Assembly: GCA_008729055.1 (NCBI GenBank)
Contig: SDUX01000007.1
Location: forward strand, 4,036,090 to 4,100,089
Direction: 5' to 3'
DNA from: Pyropia haitanensis
Lineage: Eukaryota; Rhodophyta; Bangiophyceae; Bangiales; Bangiaceae
DNA length: 64,000 bases
The stretch's first letter is position 1. The number at the start of each line of letters is the position of its first letter. Made by a program: the position numbers and the translations under genes. Of the stretch, positions 22,370-39,578 are shown piece after piece. Under the pieces are notes generated by a model that was not told the origin of the DNA, did not search any database, and saw only the letters and a list, made by a program, of their open reading frames with translations.

Positions 22370-23888
22370 TCCACCCTGCGACTGTCCCGCTGGCCACTGG
22401 CTGCCTGCCGGCCACTCTCATCTGAGCGTGCCACCGCCGCCGGTCGCGTGCGCTGCGGTCGGCCAAGGGGATCGCGAGCCACACCTGTGACGTATGCCCC
22501 TCGGCAGTGAGGGGGGGGGGGGGGGCGCCTCCGCCCCTCGTCATCAACTTTAGCCCCCCCCCCCTGCTGTGGCGCTGCCACCAGGCAGCTTCCGACGGTG
22601 GCGCGCTCTTCTCCCCCGAGGCGTAGGGCTTGGTGGCTTGCAGCGCCCACAATGAATATACCGGCGACACCCGAATGGGGGAAAGGAGGAGAGCCGCGGG
22701 CGGCGGCCGTCGCGGGCAGCCGGCCTTCCCCCGCCCCGCGCCCCCGGCCGTGCCGGTGGCCTGCGGCTGCGCCGCTCGTCGGCGGGCCACCCTGGCGCGG
22801 CCCGCCGGTCCACCACGTTGGCGGCCGTAGCCTTTCGTGCGCCGGAAGGCCCCAGGGCTCAGCGACCGCCAGCCGGTCGACCTGACCTGCCTCGCCACTC
22901 CCCGCCCTGGTCGCCGCGCTGGAAAGTGCTGCCTGTTGACGAGCGCCGCGCGCATGCGGGCGGGCCTCGGCGGCTGTGCAGCGGCGGCTCAAGTCTAGGG
23001 GGTGCGGACGACGGGGGTCGTTGCCACCGCGGTCGAACGGTACCCCACGTGGGGGGGGGAGGGGGACGGAGCCCCACGCGGGGGGGGGGGGGGTGGCGGT
23101 TGCAGCTGACGCAGCTGGCCGCGGGCGGCGTTGGGAAGGGCGGGAGGGCAGGTGGTGTGGCCGGCTCCCGAGGCCCCCTACCACCGGCCGGTTGGGGGTT
23201 GGGCGACGACTACGCGGCGTGCGGCGCACTCCCCGCTTGCCCGGCCGGCAAATTCCCCGGGACGCGGTGGCGGGGGCGTGCCACAGCCAGCGAGGCGTGG
23301 TTCTCGAGGTGGGCGCCCGCGGGGGGGGGGCGCCGTTTTCCGCCACCGGCTGGGAGGAGGGGCCGCCCGTCGACGCCTGAGGTGGGGGGCGCCCGGGACA
23401 GCGGACGCGGCCGCTGCGGGGGCGGCCGCCGCGCGAATCGCTCCGGGCCGCGCGCGCACCAACCCCGACCGGCCCCGCCCGGTGGCAGCAGCGTCACAGA
23501 CGGGTCTCGTGCAGGCGGCTTGACCGGTGGGAGCGTGGCTTCAGCGCGCTCCCCCCGGGGTGGCGGGGCTTGCAAGGGAGCGTCTGGGGAGAGTGGGCGT
23601 CCGAGGAGTTTGGGGGGGGGGTGGGGGAGCAGTGGAACACCTCTGGTGTCGGATTGCCACGGCAGTGAACCTGGTGGCTCGCGTTTGAGGCGGTCCGGCT
23701 GAGCACCCGACGTGCACTCCCCGCCCTCGCACCCGGTCGGGGAGGCGGGTAGCGGGTGCCAGGGTGGCGGGGACTCGGCCGCTCTGGGAGGGATCGGGCA
23801 CTGCTGTTCCTGCTCCTCTGACAGCCGCCGCCACAGAGCGGGCGGATGCTGCACGTGCGCCGACGCGATCCGGGCTGGCCCCACCGCC
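22370..23888. other. G+C-rich region upstream of the RRM gene
   Basis: Overlapping open frames exist on both strands, but all are Arg/Gly/Pro low-complexity and none shows a domain. The part nearest 23889 is presumably the 5' leader and promoter of the RRM gene. Confidence 0.35.
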
Positions 23889-24063
23889 ATGGCCAGTGTA
23901 CGTCGCTCATCCCCGCCGCCTTTGTCGTCTGGCGGCGGCGGCGGTAGCGGTGGCGCTGGCGGCACCGGCAGCGGCGGTGGCAGCAGCGGCGGTGGTAGCT
24001 GCGGAGGCAGCGGTGGTGGCAGCGGCAGTGGCGGCGGCGGTGGTGGCGGCGGAGGTGGCGGCA

Positions 24064-24095
<32 letters not shown>

Positions 24096-25210
24096 AGTGG
24101 CGGGGGCGGAAGTGGCAGCGCTGGAAGCGGGCCTCCCCCCCGCCTTGACTCGTCTATCTGGGTCGGAGACCTGGACGCATTTATGGACGAGGCCTTTCTC
24201 GAGAGCGCCGTCTCTGCCTGCGGCTGGGCAGACGACGTAGTGCGTGTCAAAGTGGTGCGCGACCGCGCGTCGGGACGCTCCCTGGGCTACGGCTTTCTCG
24301 AAACGGTCAGCCCCGAGGCGGCCTACCGCTTGCGCACGACCGGCGACGGGCGCCCCATCCCCAACACCATCCGCAGCTGGCGGCTCAACGTGGGTCGGAG
24401 CAACGCAGGCGCCGTCCGTGGAGGGGAGTCCCCAGAGCGGGCAATGTCGGGGGCGCGTCGGGGTTCGCCGGGGGGGCGCGTCGGTGGTGGGGGGGGACTC
24501 GCGCCGAGCTGCGACGGCGCTGGGCTAGCCGACTCGCTCGGCTCCATGCGACTGTCCCATTCCCAGCGGGCAGGAGCGGCTGCCTCCCGCTCCCCGGGCC
24601 GGGGGAGAGGGCTGGAGACTGGTGGGGGGGACTCCCTGCCAGTGTCTGACACCTACTGTGGGGATGGCCTTCGCGGGAGAGGGAGCCGCGGCAGCAATAG
24701 CTGTCGATGCTTGGAGTCCACTGGTGTTCGAGGAGGCCGAGCCGGTGGAAGCGGCAACTGTGAGCATGGCAGTGGTGCAGGCAGCTGCAGCGGTCGCGGA
24801 GACTCTATATCAACCCCGTCACTATCGTGTACATCCACTCGATGCGTGGCGGCAGCGTCGGCAGCGACAGCGGCGCGCTCTCCATCGACACGAAGCCGTA
24901 CTCTTCACGGCGTCGAGGCGAGCGTGTATGTTGGGGACCTTGACACGGCGGTCTCTGACTACGAGCTGCTGATGCTATTTCGCTCTCACTTCCCTTCGGT
25001 GCGGCAGGCCAAGGTCGTCTGCAACGAGTACGGGCAGTCAAAGCGATACGCATTTGTGCGGTTTGGCGTTGCCGCTGAGGCAGACGCCGCGGTCGCCGAG
25101 ATGCAGGGCGTCCTCGTGCGTGGACGCGCCATTCGCTTGAACCATGCCAACCGCCCAAAGCCGACCCGTTCAGAACAGATGCGAATGGTACAACTGCAGC
25201 GCCGGCAGCA

Positions 25211-25260
<50 letters not shown>

Positions 25261-27116
25261 GTGGAGTGATCGGCGGCAGCAGCAGTGGTGGAGGAAATGG
25301 CGGAGGTGGTGGAAACAGCAGCGGTCCCGCACATGCGACGGGGCCCGCTCGGGGACCCGTGCACTCACCTCGCGTGGGCGGCCCGCCCCGCGACTGCCGG
25401 CTACTTGACGAGGAGCAAGCGGCACACGGCCAGGGGCCAAGATCCCACGAACGGACCGGCCACGCCATGCCGGCGCCTCGGCCGGGGCTGCCACTGCACC
25501 AGCAGCAAGTGATAGCGGGCCCTCCCCCATTGTCACGTGCGCAAGAAATCGGGCCTCCTCACCTCCTCCGCGGTGGCGGCGAGCTGCATCCGACCCCACT
25601 GGCAGCGTCTTCGTCACCTCACCAGCGCCATGGACTTCACAGGCCATCGCTGGGACCGCCGCTGCCACCGCCGATGCACGCCTTGTCTGCCGAGCGGCCG
25701 ATGGGCCACCCTCCGAGCGGCCGTCCGCCGACGTCGGCTGATCGGCCAGCGCTGATGGCACCCTTCCCCCACAGTCATCCTGGGCTGAACGAAGAGGGCG
25801 TCACGGGTCTGGACTGCCTGGCCAGCTGCGGGCCCGACACCGGCGCCGCCACCGGCGCGTTGCTGTCTGCCAGAGGCAACCTCTCTTTTGCCGATGCGGC
25901 TCATCTTCGGGACTACACTAGCAGCTTGAGCAGTCTGGGTGACAGCAATCGCACGAGCCCTGCATCCGCCACGCAGGGGACCGAGGGCGCGGCTCACGCA
26001 CACCTCGGGCTTTACGGCCTCGGCGTCGGCATCGGGGGGGGCGGGGGAACGCTCAGTTCGGTCGATGGTGCTGGCGGCGATGGCGTCGCGGCAAGCGGCT
26101 CGGGGCCCAGTGGGGGGTGGGTCGTGCCCACATCAACGGGAACGCCCCTGTCAGTGACGCCTGCCGACTTTGTCAGCTGTGGAAGCGGTGCAGGTGGCGG
26201 GACGGGCGGCGGCGGCAGCAGCGTCGCTGGTGGGGGCGGTGGTGGCGGTCGGCCACAGCACCTCTCCGCATCTATTGCGCTGCATGCGGGTGGTGGGGAC
26301 CCTCGGAAGGGCATCCATGCCAGCCGCGCAGAGGCCGGCGACAGGTGGGAGCGACAAGACAGCCGCGGCGGCGCGTCCACGGCCATCGACACGGCGCCCG
26401 ATAGCGGGCTGACGCACCCGCTCTATGACGCTATCGATGGGATCGTGGGATACCCCGGCGTCGACAGCCTCATGCCTGTCGCCAACGACCGACACGTCTA
26501 CGACAGCTTTCCTCTTTATCCTGGGTATGTCGGAGTTGGCAACGCCCGAGGCGCGGCCATTTGGCAGCCACCGCCGTTTGCAGACACGGCTCCGATTGCG
26601 GAAGAGGCGCAGTACCAGCACCTGGCCGGCGTTGGGCCGTGGACTGCAGCTGTCGGTGGTGATCGCAACCACGGGGGTACGGAAGCATCCGCAGAGGCAG
26701 CCAGTCCATTTCCATGCCCGCCACGGGCATATGAGATCCATTCGGGACCGACTGGAACGGGTCCCGCTGCTGTCGCGTCGCTTCGGCAGCCGTCGCGGGA
26801 GCCTACGTTCCAGGAGGTCCACAACGATGTGCGCGAGCGGCTTCGTCGCGGAGACTCGTCTTTTGATGGTGCCCCACCAGGTGCGGATGGTGCCCTTCGT
26901 GGCGGACACAGCGGCGGGGGCGGCGGCACGACCGACGGCGAAGGGTTCGCGTCGGCCCACATCTGGTCGTTTGGGGAGGCACTTGCCAAGGAGGGGGTGC
27001 CGCCAACGGGCGCCCTTGGCCATGCCTACAACCCGTGGTCGGTGAGGGGGTGGCGCACCTATACGGCAGCGGATGAGCTCTCTCCCCCGCCCCCCTCAGA
27101 TGCCCCGCCGCACTGA
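23889..27116 (+). CDS. Two-RRM RNA-binding protein with poly-Gly and poly-Gln tracts
   Basis: A nuclear or cytoplasmic RNA-binding protein of about 1075 residues in one uninterrupted frame. Seen: a poly-Gly/Ser N-terminus; RRM1 at about 88-178 (RNP2-like SIWVGDLDA, RNP1-like SLGYGFLE); RRM2 at about 344-425 (SVYVGDLDTAV, RYAFVRFG); a tract of about 19 Gln at about 438-457; then about 600 residues of low-complexity Pro/His/Gly-rich sequence. The paired GDLD-type RRMs match the TRNAU1AP(SECp43)/RBP45-47 group rather than hnRNPs. The exact family member and RNA target cannot be stated. The ATG at 23889 was chosen because RRM1 follows a glycine linker; the frame is open upstream to 23712. Its poly-Gly is encoded by mixed GGC/GGT/AGC without long G-runs, and the frame is intact. 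Confidence 0.85.
25204..25260 (+). repeat. CAG/CAA tract encoding poly-Gln
   Basis: A trinucleotide repeat inside the RRM gene, mostly CAG with an early CAA interruption. It encodes about 19 consecutive Gln. Confidence 0.95.
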
Positions 27117-28209
27117 CCCTCTTAACACTGTAACACCCATTTTTGTGCTGCGGGGAACCTTCTGCTTGTTCTCTCTCTCTTTTCTTTTGCTCTTGCTTGT
27201 ACTTGTCTTTACGTTGTTCGTTTTCTGGTCGTGTGTATATGGTGGTGGCAACCCTTTTCTCGGAGCCCCTTCCTTTCCTGCTGTCCGCGTACGCGCCCCG
27301 TCGGTTTGGTTGGCGGCGACCTGGTGGCTTTGGGTGGGGCGGCGTCGCCCAGCGTTTTGGTCTGGCCGCGATGGGCTGACGGGGGCTGTGGCGTCGTATG
27401 GTGACGCGGGGCGCGGACTCGCCCCCATCCTTGACCGGGAGGACGCAGCGCTCTTCCACTTTTTTTTTTGTTTGCACTCCCATCCTTCTTCCCTCTATAT
27501 CTCTGCATTCATTCATTCACTTTGTGTCTCGACTGCGCCGCTTCTCTTCTTGACTATGCACTTTGTTGATCACTGTACACTTACTGTTGTTGAGGTATCG
27601 GTGGCGTGTTGTTCTTGACGACGAGGACCATGGACAGGTGCCATGAGCTGTGCCCACCCGCCACGCATAGCAGTCGAGCGTGTGGACGCCACGGTGCCGC
27701 GCTTAACCGTAGGTGCATCCGCAATGGGTGGTACGACAGTCTGGGGCCGCGGGACGCTGTAGGGAGACCAGTGGGGCGACCTTGTACGGCGACAGCCGCA
27801 TCCAATATGCATTATTGACCCGCATGGTGCGCCTGCAGGTTGCACCCTGAACCGCCAGGTGCCAGCGCATGCATTTAGACTAGCAAGCAGTCAAAGCCGC
27901 TGGAAAACTGCTGCCGATTGGAACAAGAGGAACCCATCATCAGTGCCTCAGTGAGCAAAGTGCAAAAAAAAAAAGACAGAAAGCAACTCCACCCGTACCC
28001 ACACCAGGTAGACAAAAGTGGCCGTCAGACAGGCGGGTCAGCCCTCCACCCGTGGCTTCTCCGAGGTCCCAAACACAGGAACAGTAGATGCCCATGAGCC
28101 ACCCCCCCCCCCCCCATCCTCCACACCGGCTGCCGTCCCCGGATCCTGCACGCCCCGACCCGCTTGCGATGCTGCCGCCTGAGCACCCGTCCGTGCCCCC
28201 CCCCGCCCT
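27117..28209. other. Convergent spacer, RRM gene / CLASP-like gene
   Basis: Lower in G+C than the flanking genes, with T-rich (27150-27230, 27455-27470) and A-rich (27964-27974) patches that fit 3' untranslated regions. I recognise no gene. Confidence 0.45.
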
Positions 28210-33432
<5,223 letters not shown>

Positions 33433-33747
33433 GGGGGGGGGGGGGGGGGGCGGAGCGGGCAACGGGCGGCACAAGGGCGGGCGGGTGGTCCCCGCCCGCG
33501 CACCCCCGCTGCCCGTCCCCGCTTTTTTCGTGTACAGGTGCCCCGCATGGACTCGATTGCGCACGCGTCCGTTTGGTCCGTTTTGCTTTTTTCCGTCGCC
33601 TGGCTGGCCACCCCGCTGCACCGACGCGCCGACCGCGTCTCCGCCCAAACCGAGGCGCCCGCGGCGGCGGCGCGGGCGACCCCCCCACGGCACGGCTGCC
33701 CGCACGGCGCGGCGCGGCACGCCGCCCCAGCGGCGGCCACGCGCCGC
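33433..33747. other. Convergent spacer, RUVBL2 / 2OG oxygenase
   Basis: Begins with a G-run (33433-33450) just after the RUVBL2 stop. I recognise no gene. Confidence 0.4.
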
Positions 33748-34088
33748 CTACGCCACCCGTGCCACCTCCCGCCACTTGCGCGCCAGCAGGTCGGCGTACG
33801 TCTCGTCCCCCCCCCGGGCGGCGTCCCCCCCCCCCCTCCCCCCCCCCCTCCCCCCCCCCCCCGGCCGCTGGTCCGCCACGACGCTCAGCCCCCGCGGCAC
33901 CCGCCCACCGCCGCGCGGCACCGCCGCGCGCACGCCCGGGTAGGCAAAAAAAACGAGCGACGTGCGGGCGGCCGCCCCCAGGACCACCCGGTGCAGCGGC
34001 GACACGACCGCACCGCGGGACGCGAGCGCCAGGTAGTCCCCACAGTGGACGACCACCGCGCCGTCGCGCGGCGGCACGGCCGCCCAGA

Positions 34089-34124
<36 letters not shown>

Positions 34125-34127
34125 TGC

Positions 34128-34159
<32 letters not shown>

Positions 34160-34188
34160 CCGCCAGCCGCCGGCACCCACCGTTCCAA

Positions 34189-34234
<46 letters not shown>

Positions 34235-34472
34235 GGGGCGCCCCCCACTGCCCCCCCCCCCCCCCCCCATCCCCCAGCGGCGGCGCCACCCGCGTCGCCG
34301 CCACCACCGTCACCGCCCCCCAGTCCGTGTGCGGCGCGCTGCCCGTCGCGCCCGCCGGCGCGCCGCGGGCGGGGCGGTAGGCAAACGCGCGCATGACGCT
34401 GAGCGCGTCGCCGCCGCCGAGGGCGTCGCGCGTGCCCGCCGGCAGCAGCCGCCGCTGCCGCCGCCGCCGCGG

Positions 34473-34525
<53 letters not shown>

Positions 34526-34824
34526 GCGCCCCACCCTCCCCCCCAGCACCCGCCAGTGGGGCGGCCGTGCCGTCGGCGGCGGCGCCGTCGACGGCAGCCG
34601 CGCCGTCGCCGTCGCCGTCGCCGTCGTCGTCGTCGTCGTCGTCGTCGTCATTGTCCGTGTCGGCCGCGGCGTCCGTGACGGTCACGGCGGCCGCGTCGAG
34701 CGCGTCCACGACCGCCACCGCCACCCGCCACGCGACGCGGTACCAGTCGGCCAGCGCGAGCCGGTGGGCGGCGGCCAACCCCGGCGGCCACACGTTGGCC
34801 GCCGCCAGCGGGTGGCCGCGCGCC

Positions 34825-34885
<61 letters not shown>

Positions 34886-35465
34886 AGCCATCGTCGTCCC
34901 CGCCACCACCGCCGCCACCACCACCACCACCGCCGCCGCCGTCGTCGGTGCCGCCGTCGGCGCCGTACGCAAACCCCTCCTTGGCCTCGACGGCGGCGCC
35001 GCCGGCCTCCCCCCCAGCGGCAGGAACCCCCGCGCGGCGGCGGGCGCGCCGACCGCCGCGGCGGCGGCCGCCTTGGCCGCCGCCGGCAGCGCAAAGAGGG
35101 CGGCGGCGGCGTCGAGGGCGGCCGCCGCGACCGCGGGGGGGGACGCGCCCGCCGCCGCCGCGGCGGCGCCCGACGCGGGGGGGGGGGGGGGGGCGCAAAG
35201 GTGGCGTAGAAGAGGCCGACGCGGGTGGCGGCGGCGGCGACGGCGGCGGCGGTGGCGGTGGCGGCCGCCGCCGCCGCCGCCGTCGCCGCCGCCGTCGCCG
35301 CCGCCACCGCGCCGCCGGAACGCGGGTGGACAGCGGGGGCGTCCCCGTCGGGGGTGGCGCCGCCGCCCGCGACGGCCGCTGGCGGCGTGTAAAAGGGGGA
35401 CAGGTCAATGACGGGGATGGGCGGGGGGGGGGGGGCGGGGGGGGGGGGGGGGGGGCCCGCCCATG
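33748..35465 (-). CDS. 2-oxoglutarate/Fe(II)-dependent oxygenase, isopenicillin-N-synthase-like family (several apparent frameshifts)
   Basis: An oxygenase that would use 2-oxoglutarate, O2 and Fe(II); its substrate is unknown. The family landmarks appear in order on the minus strand. IPVIDLSPFY opens the N-terminal DIOX domain, followed by RVGLFYATF; then, in another frame, LFALPAAAKAAAAAVGAP and RGFLPLGGE. Another frame gives KEGFAYG, LADWYRVAWRVAVAVVDALD, LSVMRAFAYRP and the iron ligands in HTDWGAVTVV (HxD). A final frame gives RDGAVVVHCGDYLALASRG, SPLHRVV (distal His) and RTSLVFFAYPGV (2OG-binding RxS variant), stopping at 33748. The frame changes fall in C/G runs near 35430-35455, 35170-35190, 35010 and 34250-34270. 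The start is probably the ATG at 35465, though the run after it makes this uncertain. Long Gly/Ala loops and an Asp-rich loop are inserted. Confidence 0.72.
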
Positions 35466-35885
35466 CCGCCCGCCGCCGCCGCCACCGCCGCGGGACGTCT
35501 GGCCGCCCGCCCCGGCGCGCGCGCGCCGCGGCGCGGCGGGCGAGGGGATGGCGCGCCGAGCGTGTGGCGACGGCGGTGGGGGGATGGCAGGTGAAGAGGG
35601 GGGGTAGGGGGGGGGGAGGGGGGGGGGATGGCAAGCAAAGGGGAGCGGGGGGGAAGGGGGGGGGGGGGGATGGCAGGCAAAGGGGAGCGGGGGGGAAGGG
35701 GGTGGGGGGGGATGGCAGGCAAAGGGGAGGGGGTGGAGGGGGGGGGGGGGGGGGGGGGGAGCTGCGCGCACCCACGCCACCGCGCCGCGGCCGCGCGGGG
35801 GCCGCCGCGGGTGCCGCGCCGCCGCCCGCGCCGCGGCGGCGGCGGCCGCGTCCCGCGCACGCCCGCGACGCGGCGGCGGCGGCCA

Positions 35886-35919
35886 GTCCCATTGGGCGGC
35901 CAGTCCCATTGGGCGGCCA
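35886..35919. repeat. 17-bp tandem duplication next to a TIR
   Basis: CAGTCCCATTGGGCGGC occurs twice in tandem (about 35884-35918), directly outside the left terminal inverted repeat. It includes two ATTGG motifs. Confidence 0.8.
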
Positions 35920-37580
35920 GCGCAGTGCAGCTTGCACCAGGATCCACCTCAAAGCCTCTTCAAGCCGGAAGGCGTTGAAGCAGCCTTGAATTTCCTTGAA
36001 GAGGTACCTCTTCAAAGCGCCGCGCGCACCGCGACACGGCCAAGTTAAGGTCCGATCTTCACACTTAGTGGCGTAGCCAATACAAAGAAGTACGATACTA
36101 AGGTCGAGCTAGGCGTGCGTTAAGGAGGACCCCAGTACATTCCAACTCTTCTTAACTCTCCATGTCAGTCCCCATCGGCGCGAGAACCTCTGCCCGATTG
36201 CGGCCGACAAGAGGTCCCAACCCCCGGGTTGGAGGCGTCTGACGGAACCGAGCAAGGCGACACGGCCCCGGCCACAACCCTGGCCTGTCCCACGTGCTTC
36301 GGTCATCGCCAAGAGAGCGAGCGACACGATGTCCGTCACACGCGCACGGCCTATTCACCAGTGTCCTGTATGCCCCCCCCGCACTTCTCATCCCGTTCAT
36401 TCCGGTGGCAAACGACCGCTTTCCGTTTTTGGGAAGCCACCCTCACCGCTGACGCCCTCCACTTCCCCGCGCATCGGGCGGAGTGAAAGATTGGGGGGGG
36501 GAGGGGGTTTGGCGAGAGAAAGGGGCGCCGCAGGCAGGCATGGGGACCGGGAAGTTTGGCGGGGGGTGGGTGCGGGAAGAGGAGGACGCGCCAGGGGAGG
36601 AGGTGAGCGATGAGGGGCGTCCGTGACGGCCAGGAGGGGGTGTCTGGGAATGGAGGATGAGGCGTGGCCGGAAGGCAGCGGGACGACGAGGGGGGGGGGG
36701 GGGGGGGGTTGAAGCGGAAAATTCGCGGTCGCGCCAGGGGAGGAGGTGCGCCATGGGGAGGCGTTGGTGCTGGCAAGTGCGTGGCAGCTGAAGCAGTTGC
36801 CTACAATTTACGGAGCAGATGCTCAGGTGTCCGTGAGGAGAAGGCTGGGGGGGGGGGGGGAGGGGGGGGGGGGGGGGGGCAGAGACGTAGGCGAGTGTGC
36901 ACTGAAGCTGCACGCGACACAGTCCTCGGCACGCTGGTGCCGGTTCAGGTGACTCCGCCGACCGTGCTAACAGTGCATGCCGTAGCCAGACTGCTGCGGC
37001 ATCAATGAACCCATCCAGCGTCGGGGAAGGAGCATCAGCGACTGCACGGTCGCGTACTTCGCTGTCCATTTGATGGAAGCAGTCCACAGAGACTCATCAA
37101 ACAAGCGAGATACAGGGTGTATCACTCGAGATCAACTTCGTTGAGCTTCGCAAGTGCCCAGAATCAAGGGCATAAACCCGGACTACTTCGGCACACGAGC
37201 GGTCGAAAACCGTGCCGAGTGACGTACTTGGGTTAAGAGAGGCGCGATCACGACCTCTTCAAGCGGAGAGCGGGACGCGACCCCCTTAATCGATCGGTTG
37301 AATTTTGCTTGAATTTCCTTGATAAAACGCCAAACTCTTCTCGGTGCAGGCTCTTTCTCACGTCTCTGTATAGCTCTGTCTCTGGCGCACCTTGTGGTAC
37401 CTCGCACGTCCTCGTTCACGTCCGCAAAGACGTTCATATCAAGGTTTATCAAGATCACTTCAAGGAATCGTGCCCTACGGTGCTTTCAGGAGGGGGTCTT
37501 CAAGCCTCCGGGCCCGATTTCCGCCCGGATCAGGCCTTGAAGAGGCTTTGAGGTGGATCCTGGTGCAAGCTGCACTGCGC
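35920..37580. mobile_element. Non-autonomous TIR element, ~1.66 kb, 45-bp perfect terminal repeats
   Basis: 35920-35964 is the exact reverse complement of 37536-37580 (45 of 45 positions; outer end GCGCAGTGCAGC). Further inside, both ends carry many TTCAAG/CTTGAA words and a shared CTTGAATTTCCTTGA block in the same orientation (about 35982 and 37309). Base composition is lower than in the neighbouring genes. No transposase-like frame was recognised inside; open frames are Pro/Arg low-complexity or unrecognised. I could not define a target-site duplication. The element sits in the shared upstream region of the divergent 2OG oxygenase and flavin reductase genes. A diverged end of the same family lies near 55105-55205. 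Confidence 0.75.
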
Positions 37581-37798
37581 AGTCCCGCCCCGCCGCCGCC
37601 CGCGCGCGGGGGCGGGATCTCGTGCGCGCCACACGCCGACGCGGCCGTCTGCCTCCCCCCCCCCCCCCCCCGCCCGCGTCACCGCCCGCGCCGCCCGCCG
37701 CCCCGCGCCGCCGCCGCCGCCGCCGCCGCGGCCCGCTGCCGGCGGCACCCGCCGTCGCGCCGCTGCGCCGCCGCGTCGGCGGGGCGGCGCGCGGGGCC

Positions 37799-38015
37799 AT
37801 GGCCGCCGCGTTTGCCGCCGCCGCCGCCGCCGCCGCCGCCGCGGTTGGCGCCGCCGCCGCCGCCGCGGCGGCGGCGGCGCCGGCCGGCCGCCGCCGCCGG
37901 CCGCGGCGCGTCGGTGGCCCGCCGCGGCCGCCGGCGGTGGCGCCGCGGCGTGGCCGCCGCGGCCGCCTCCCGCTCGTCCCCCGCACCACGTCTGCGTCCG
38001 TGTCTGTGTGCGCGT

Positions 38016-38046
<31 letters not shown>

Positions 38047-38976
38047 GGGGGCGGGGGCGGGGGCGGGGGCGGGGGCGGGGGCGGGGGCGGGGGCGGAGGC
38101 GGGGGCGGGGGCGGGGGCGGGGGCGGGGGCGGGGGCGGGGCGGGGGCGGGGGCGGGGGCGGGGGCGGTGGCGGGGGCGGTGGCGGGGGCGGTGGCGGGGG
38201 CGGGGGCGGGGACGGGGGCGGGGGCGGGAGCGGGGGCTACCCCCCCCCCCCCCCCGCCCCCCTGGGCCGCCACCCCCGCCCCGTGCTGACGCTCGCCACC
38301 CGCGGCGGCGCGGCGGGCGCCCGCCCCGCCCCCCCCAACGTCAACATCATCACGTACGCGACGCCGGTCGGGACGGGCGTGGCGCCGCCGTGGGCGGTGG
38401 GCCTCAAGCGGGGCACCGCGAGCCACGCGAACGTGCGCGGCGGGGGGGTGGGGGGGGTGGCCGTCCTCGCCGCCCTCCGCCGCCGCCACGCGCCGGTGGT
38501 GCGCGTGTGGGGGGGCGGACTGGGGGGGGGGGGGGGGGGGGGGGGCGGAAAAGGTCGCGGCGGGACGGGCGGTGGGGCTGGTGGTGGGGGGGGAGGGGGA
38601 GGGGGAGGGGGAGGGGGAGGGGGAGGGGGAGGGGGGGGCGACGACGTGATGGTGGTGGCGGCTGCGGAGGGGGAGGGGGGGAGCTGGCCGTGGCTGGGGG
38701 GGGGGGGGGGGGGAGGGGGGGGGTGGGGCGGGCAAGGGCGGATGCCGCCGGCGTGGGCCGCCGATGGTGTGGGGGGGGGGTGGCGTGGTGGGCGCGCCTC
38801 CGGCTGCGCGGGTGGGTGGAGGTGGGCGACGCGGGGGGGGGCGACGGCGGCCACGACGTGGCGCTGTTTGACACGCTCGCGTGGGGCGTGCCCGGGGGGG
38901 GGGGGGCGCCGCTGACGCCGACGCTGACGACGCGCCGCTCGATACGGGCTGGCTGCGGGCGAATGGGCTCTTGTGA
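37799..38976 (+). CDS. Flavin reductase-like FMN-binding split-barrel protein (apparent frameshifts)
   Basis: Members of this family bind FMN and act as flavin or NAD(P)H oxidoreductases. Seen in order: an Ala-rich leader from the ATG at 37799 (MAAAFAAAAAA, possibly plastid targeting); a long hexanucleotide repeat; then RPVLTLATR, NVNIITYATPVG, PWAVGLKRGTASHANV and HAPVVRV in one frame. Next come AEKVAAGRAVGLVV, then RLRLRGWVEVGDAG, HDVALFDTLAWGV in another frame. Last is LDTGWLRANGLL with a stop at 38974-38976 in a third frame. That last block matches the usual ending of the family. Changes of frame coincide with G-runs (for example 38521-38545, 38698-38730, 38890-38902). The hexanucleotide region may be coding or may contain the true start downstream. 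Confidence 0.68.
38041..38235 (+). repeat. GGGGGC-type hexanucleotide repeat
   Basis: About 30 near-perfect units of CGGGGG with a few variants (GGAGGC, GGTGGC). It lies in the 5' part of the flavin reductase gene. Depending on frame it would encode Ala-Gly, Gly-Arg or poly-Gly. Confidence 0.9.
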
Positions 38977-39152
38977 GGGGGTGTGGCGGGGGAACGGGGG
39001 GGGGGGCGGGGGGGGGAGGTCTTTTTTTTTGTTGTTTGTGTTTTTGTCGTGATGGGCTGGGGGGGGGGGGGGGGGGGGGACGCGCCACCAGTGGCTGTGG
39101 TGGCGGGGGGGGGGGGGTGGTGCCCGCCGCCAGGCTGCGCACACCCGCCGTC

Positions 39153-39194
<42 letters not shown>

Positions 39195-39409
39195 GCGGCG
39201 GCGGCCGCGACGGCGGGCGGGCGGGCGGCCACCGCCGCCGCCGCCGCCGCCGCCAGACCGGACCCCGACGGCGTGGATGGAAAACGAGCAGCGCCCCCTG
39301 TACGCGCCGCCGCCAGGCCGGCCGCCGACGGCAGCGGCGCGGCGGCGGCGCAGCGGCGCCGCGTCCCCCCGTCCCAGCCCTTGGCCGCCACCACCCCCCG
39401 CAGACCCCC

Positions 39410-39457
<48 letters not shown>

Positions 39458-39510
39458 ACCCGTCACGGCGGCCCGCGCGCGCGCAGCGACCCCCCCCATG
39501 CAACACGCCG

Positions 39511-39543
<33 letters not shown>

Positions 39544-39559
39544 CAAGCACACGCCTCCC
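38977..39559. repeat. Convergent spacer dense in long G and C runs
   Basis: Lies between the ends of flavin reductase and PSMG2. It holds G-runs near 39060-39080, long GGC-repeat sequence, and C-runs at about 39411-39457 and 39514-39542, interrupted only by single bases. It is not recognisably coding, and assembly accuracy here is doubtful. Confidence 0.6.
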
Positions 39560-39578
39560 CTAGTACAGCCCCGGGGGC

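Noticed and set aside
22818..23702. Plus-strand frame of 294 residues upstream of the RRM gene
   Set aside because: Gly/Arg/Pro low-complexity with no domain, overlapping several equally long frames on both strands.
35920..37580. CRISPR-like or hairpin RNA locus, because of the long inverted repeat
   Set aside because: There is only one pair of inverted repeats, no regular spacers, and a 1.6-kb loop. A TIR element is the simpler explanation.
37530..39559. Minus-strand frame running from PSMG2 across the flavin reductase
   Set aside because: PSMG2 homology ends before 39560, and the rest is the complement of the flavin reductase with Pro/Gly repeats.
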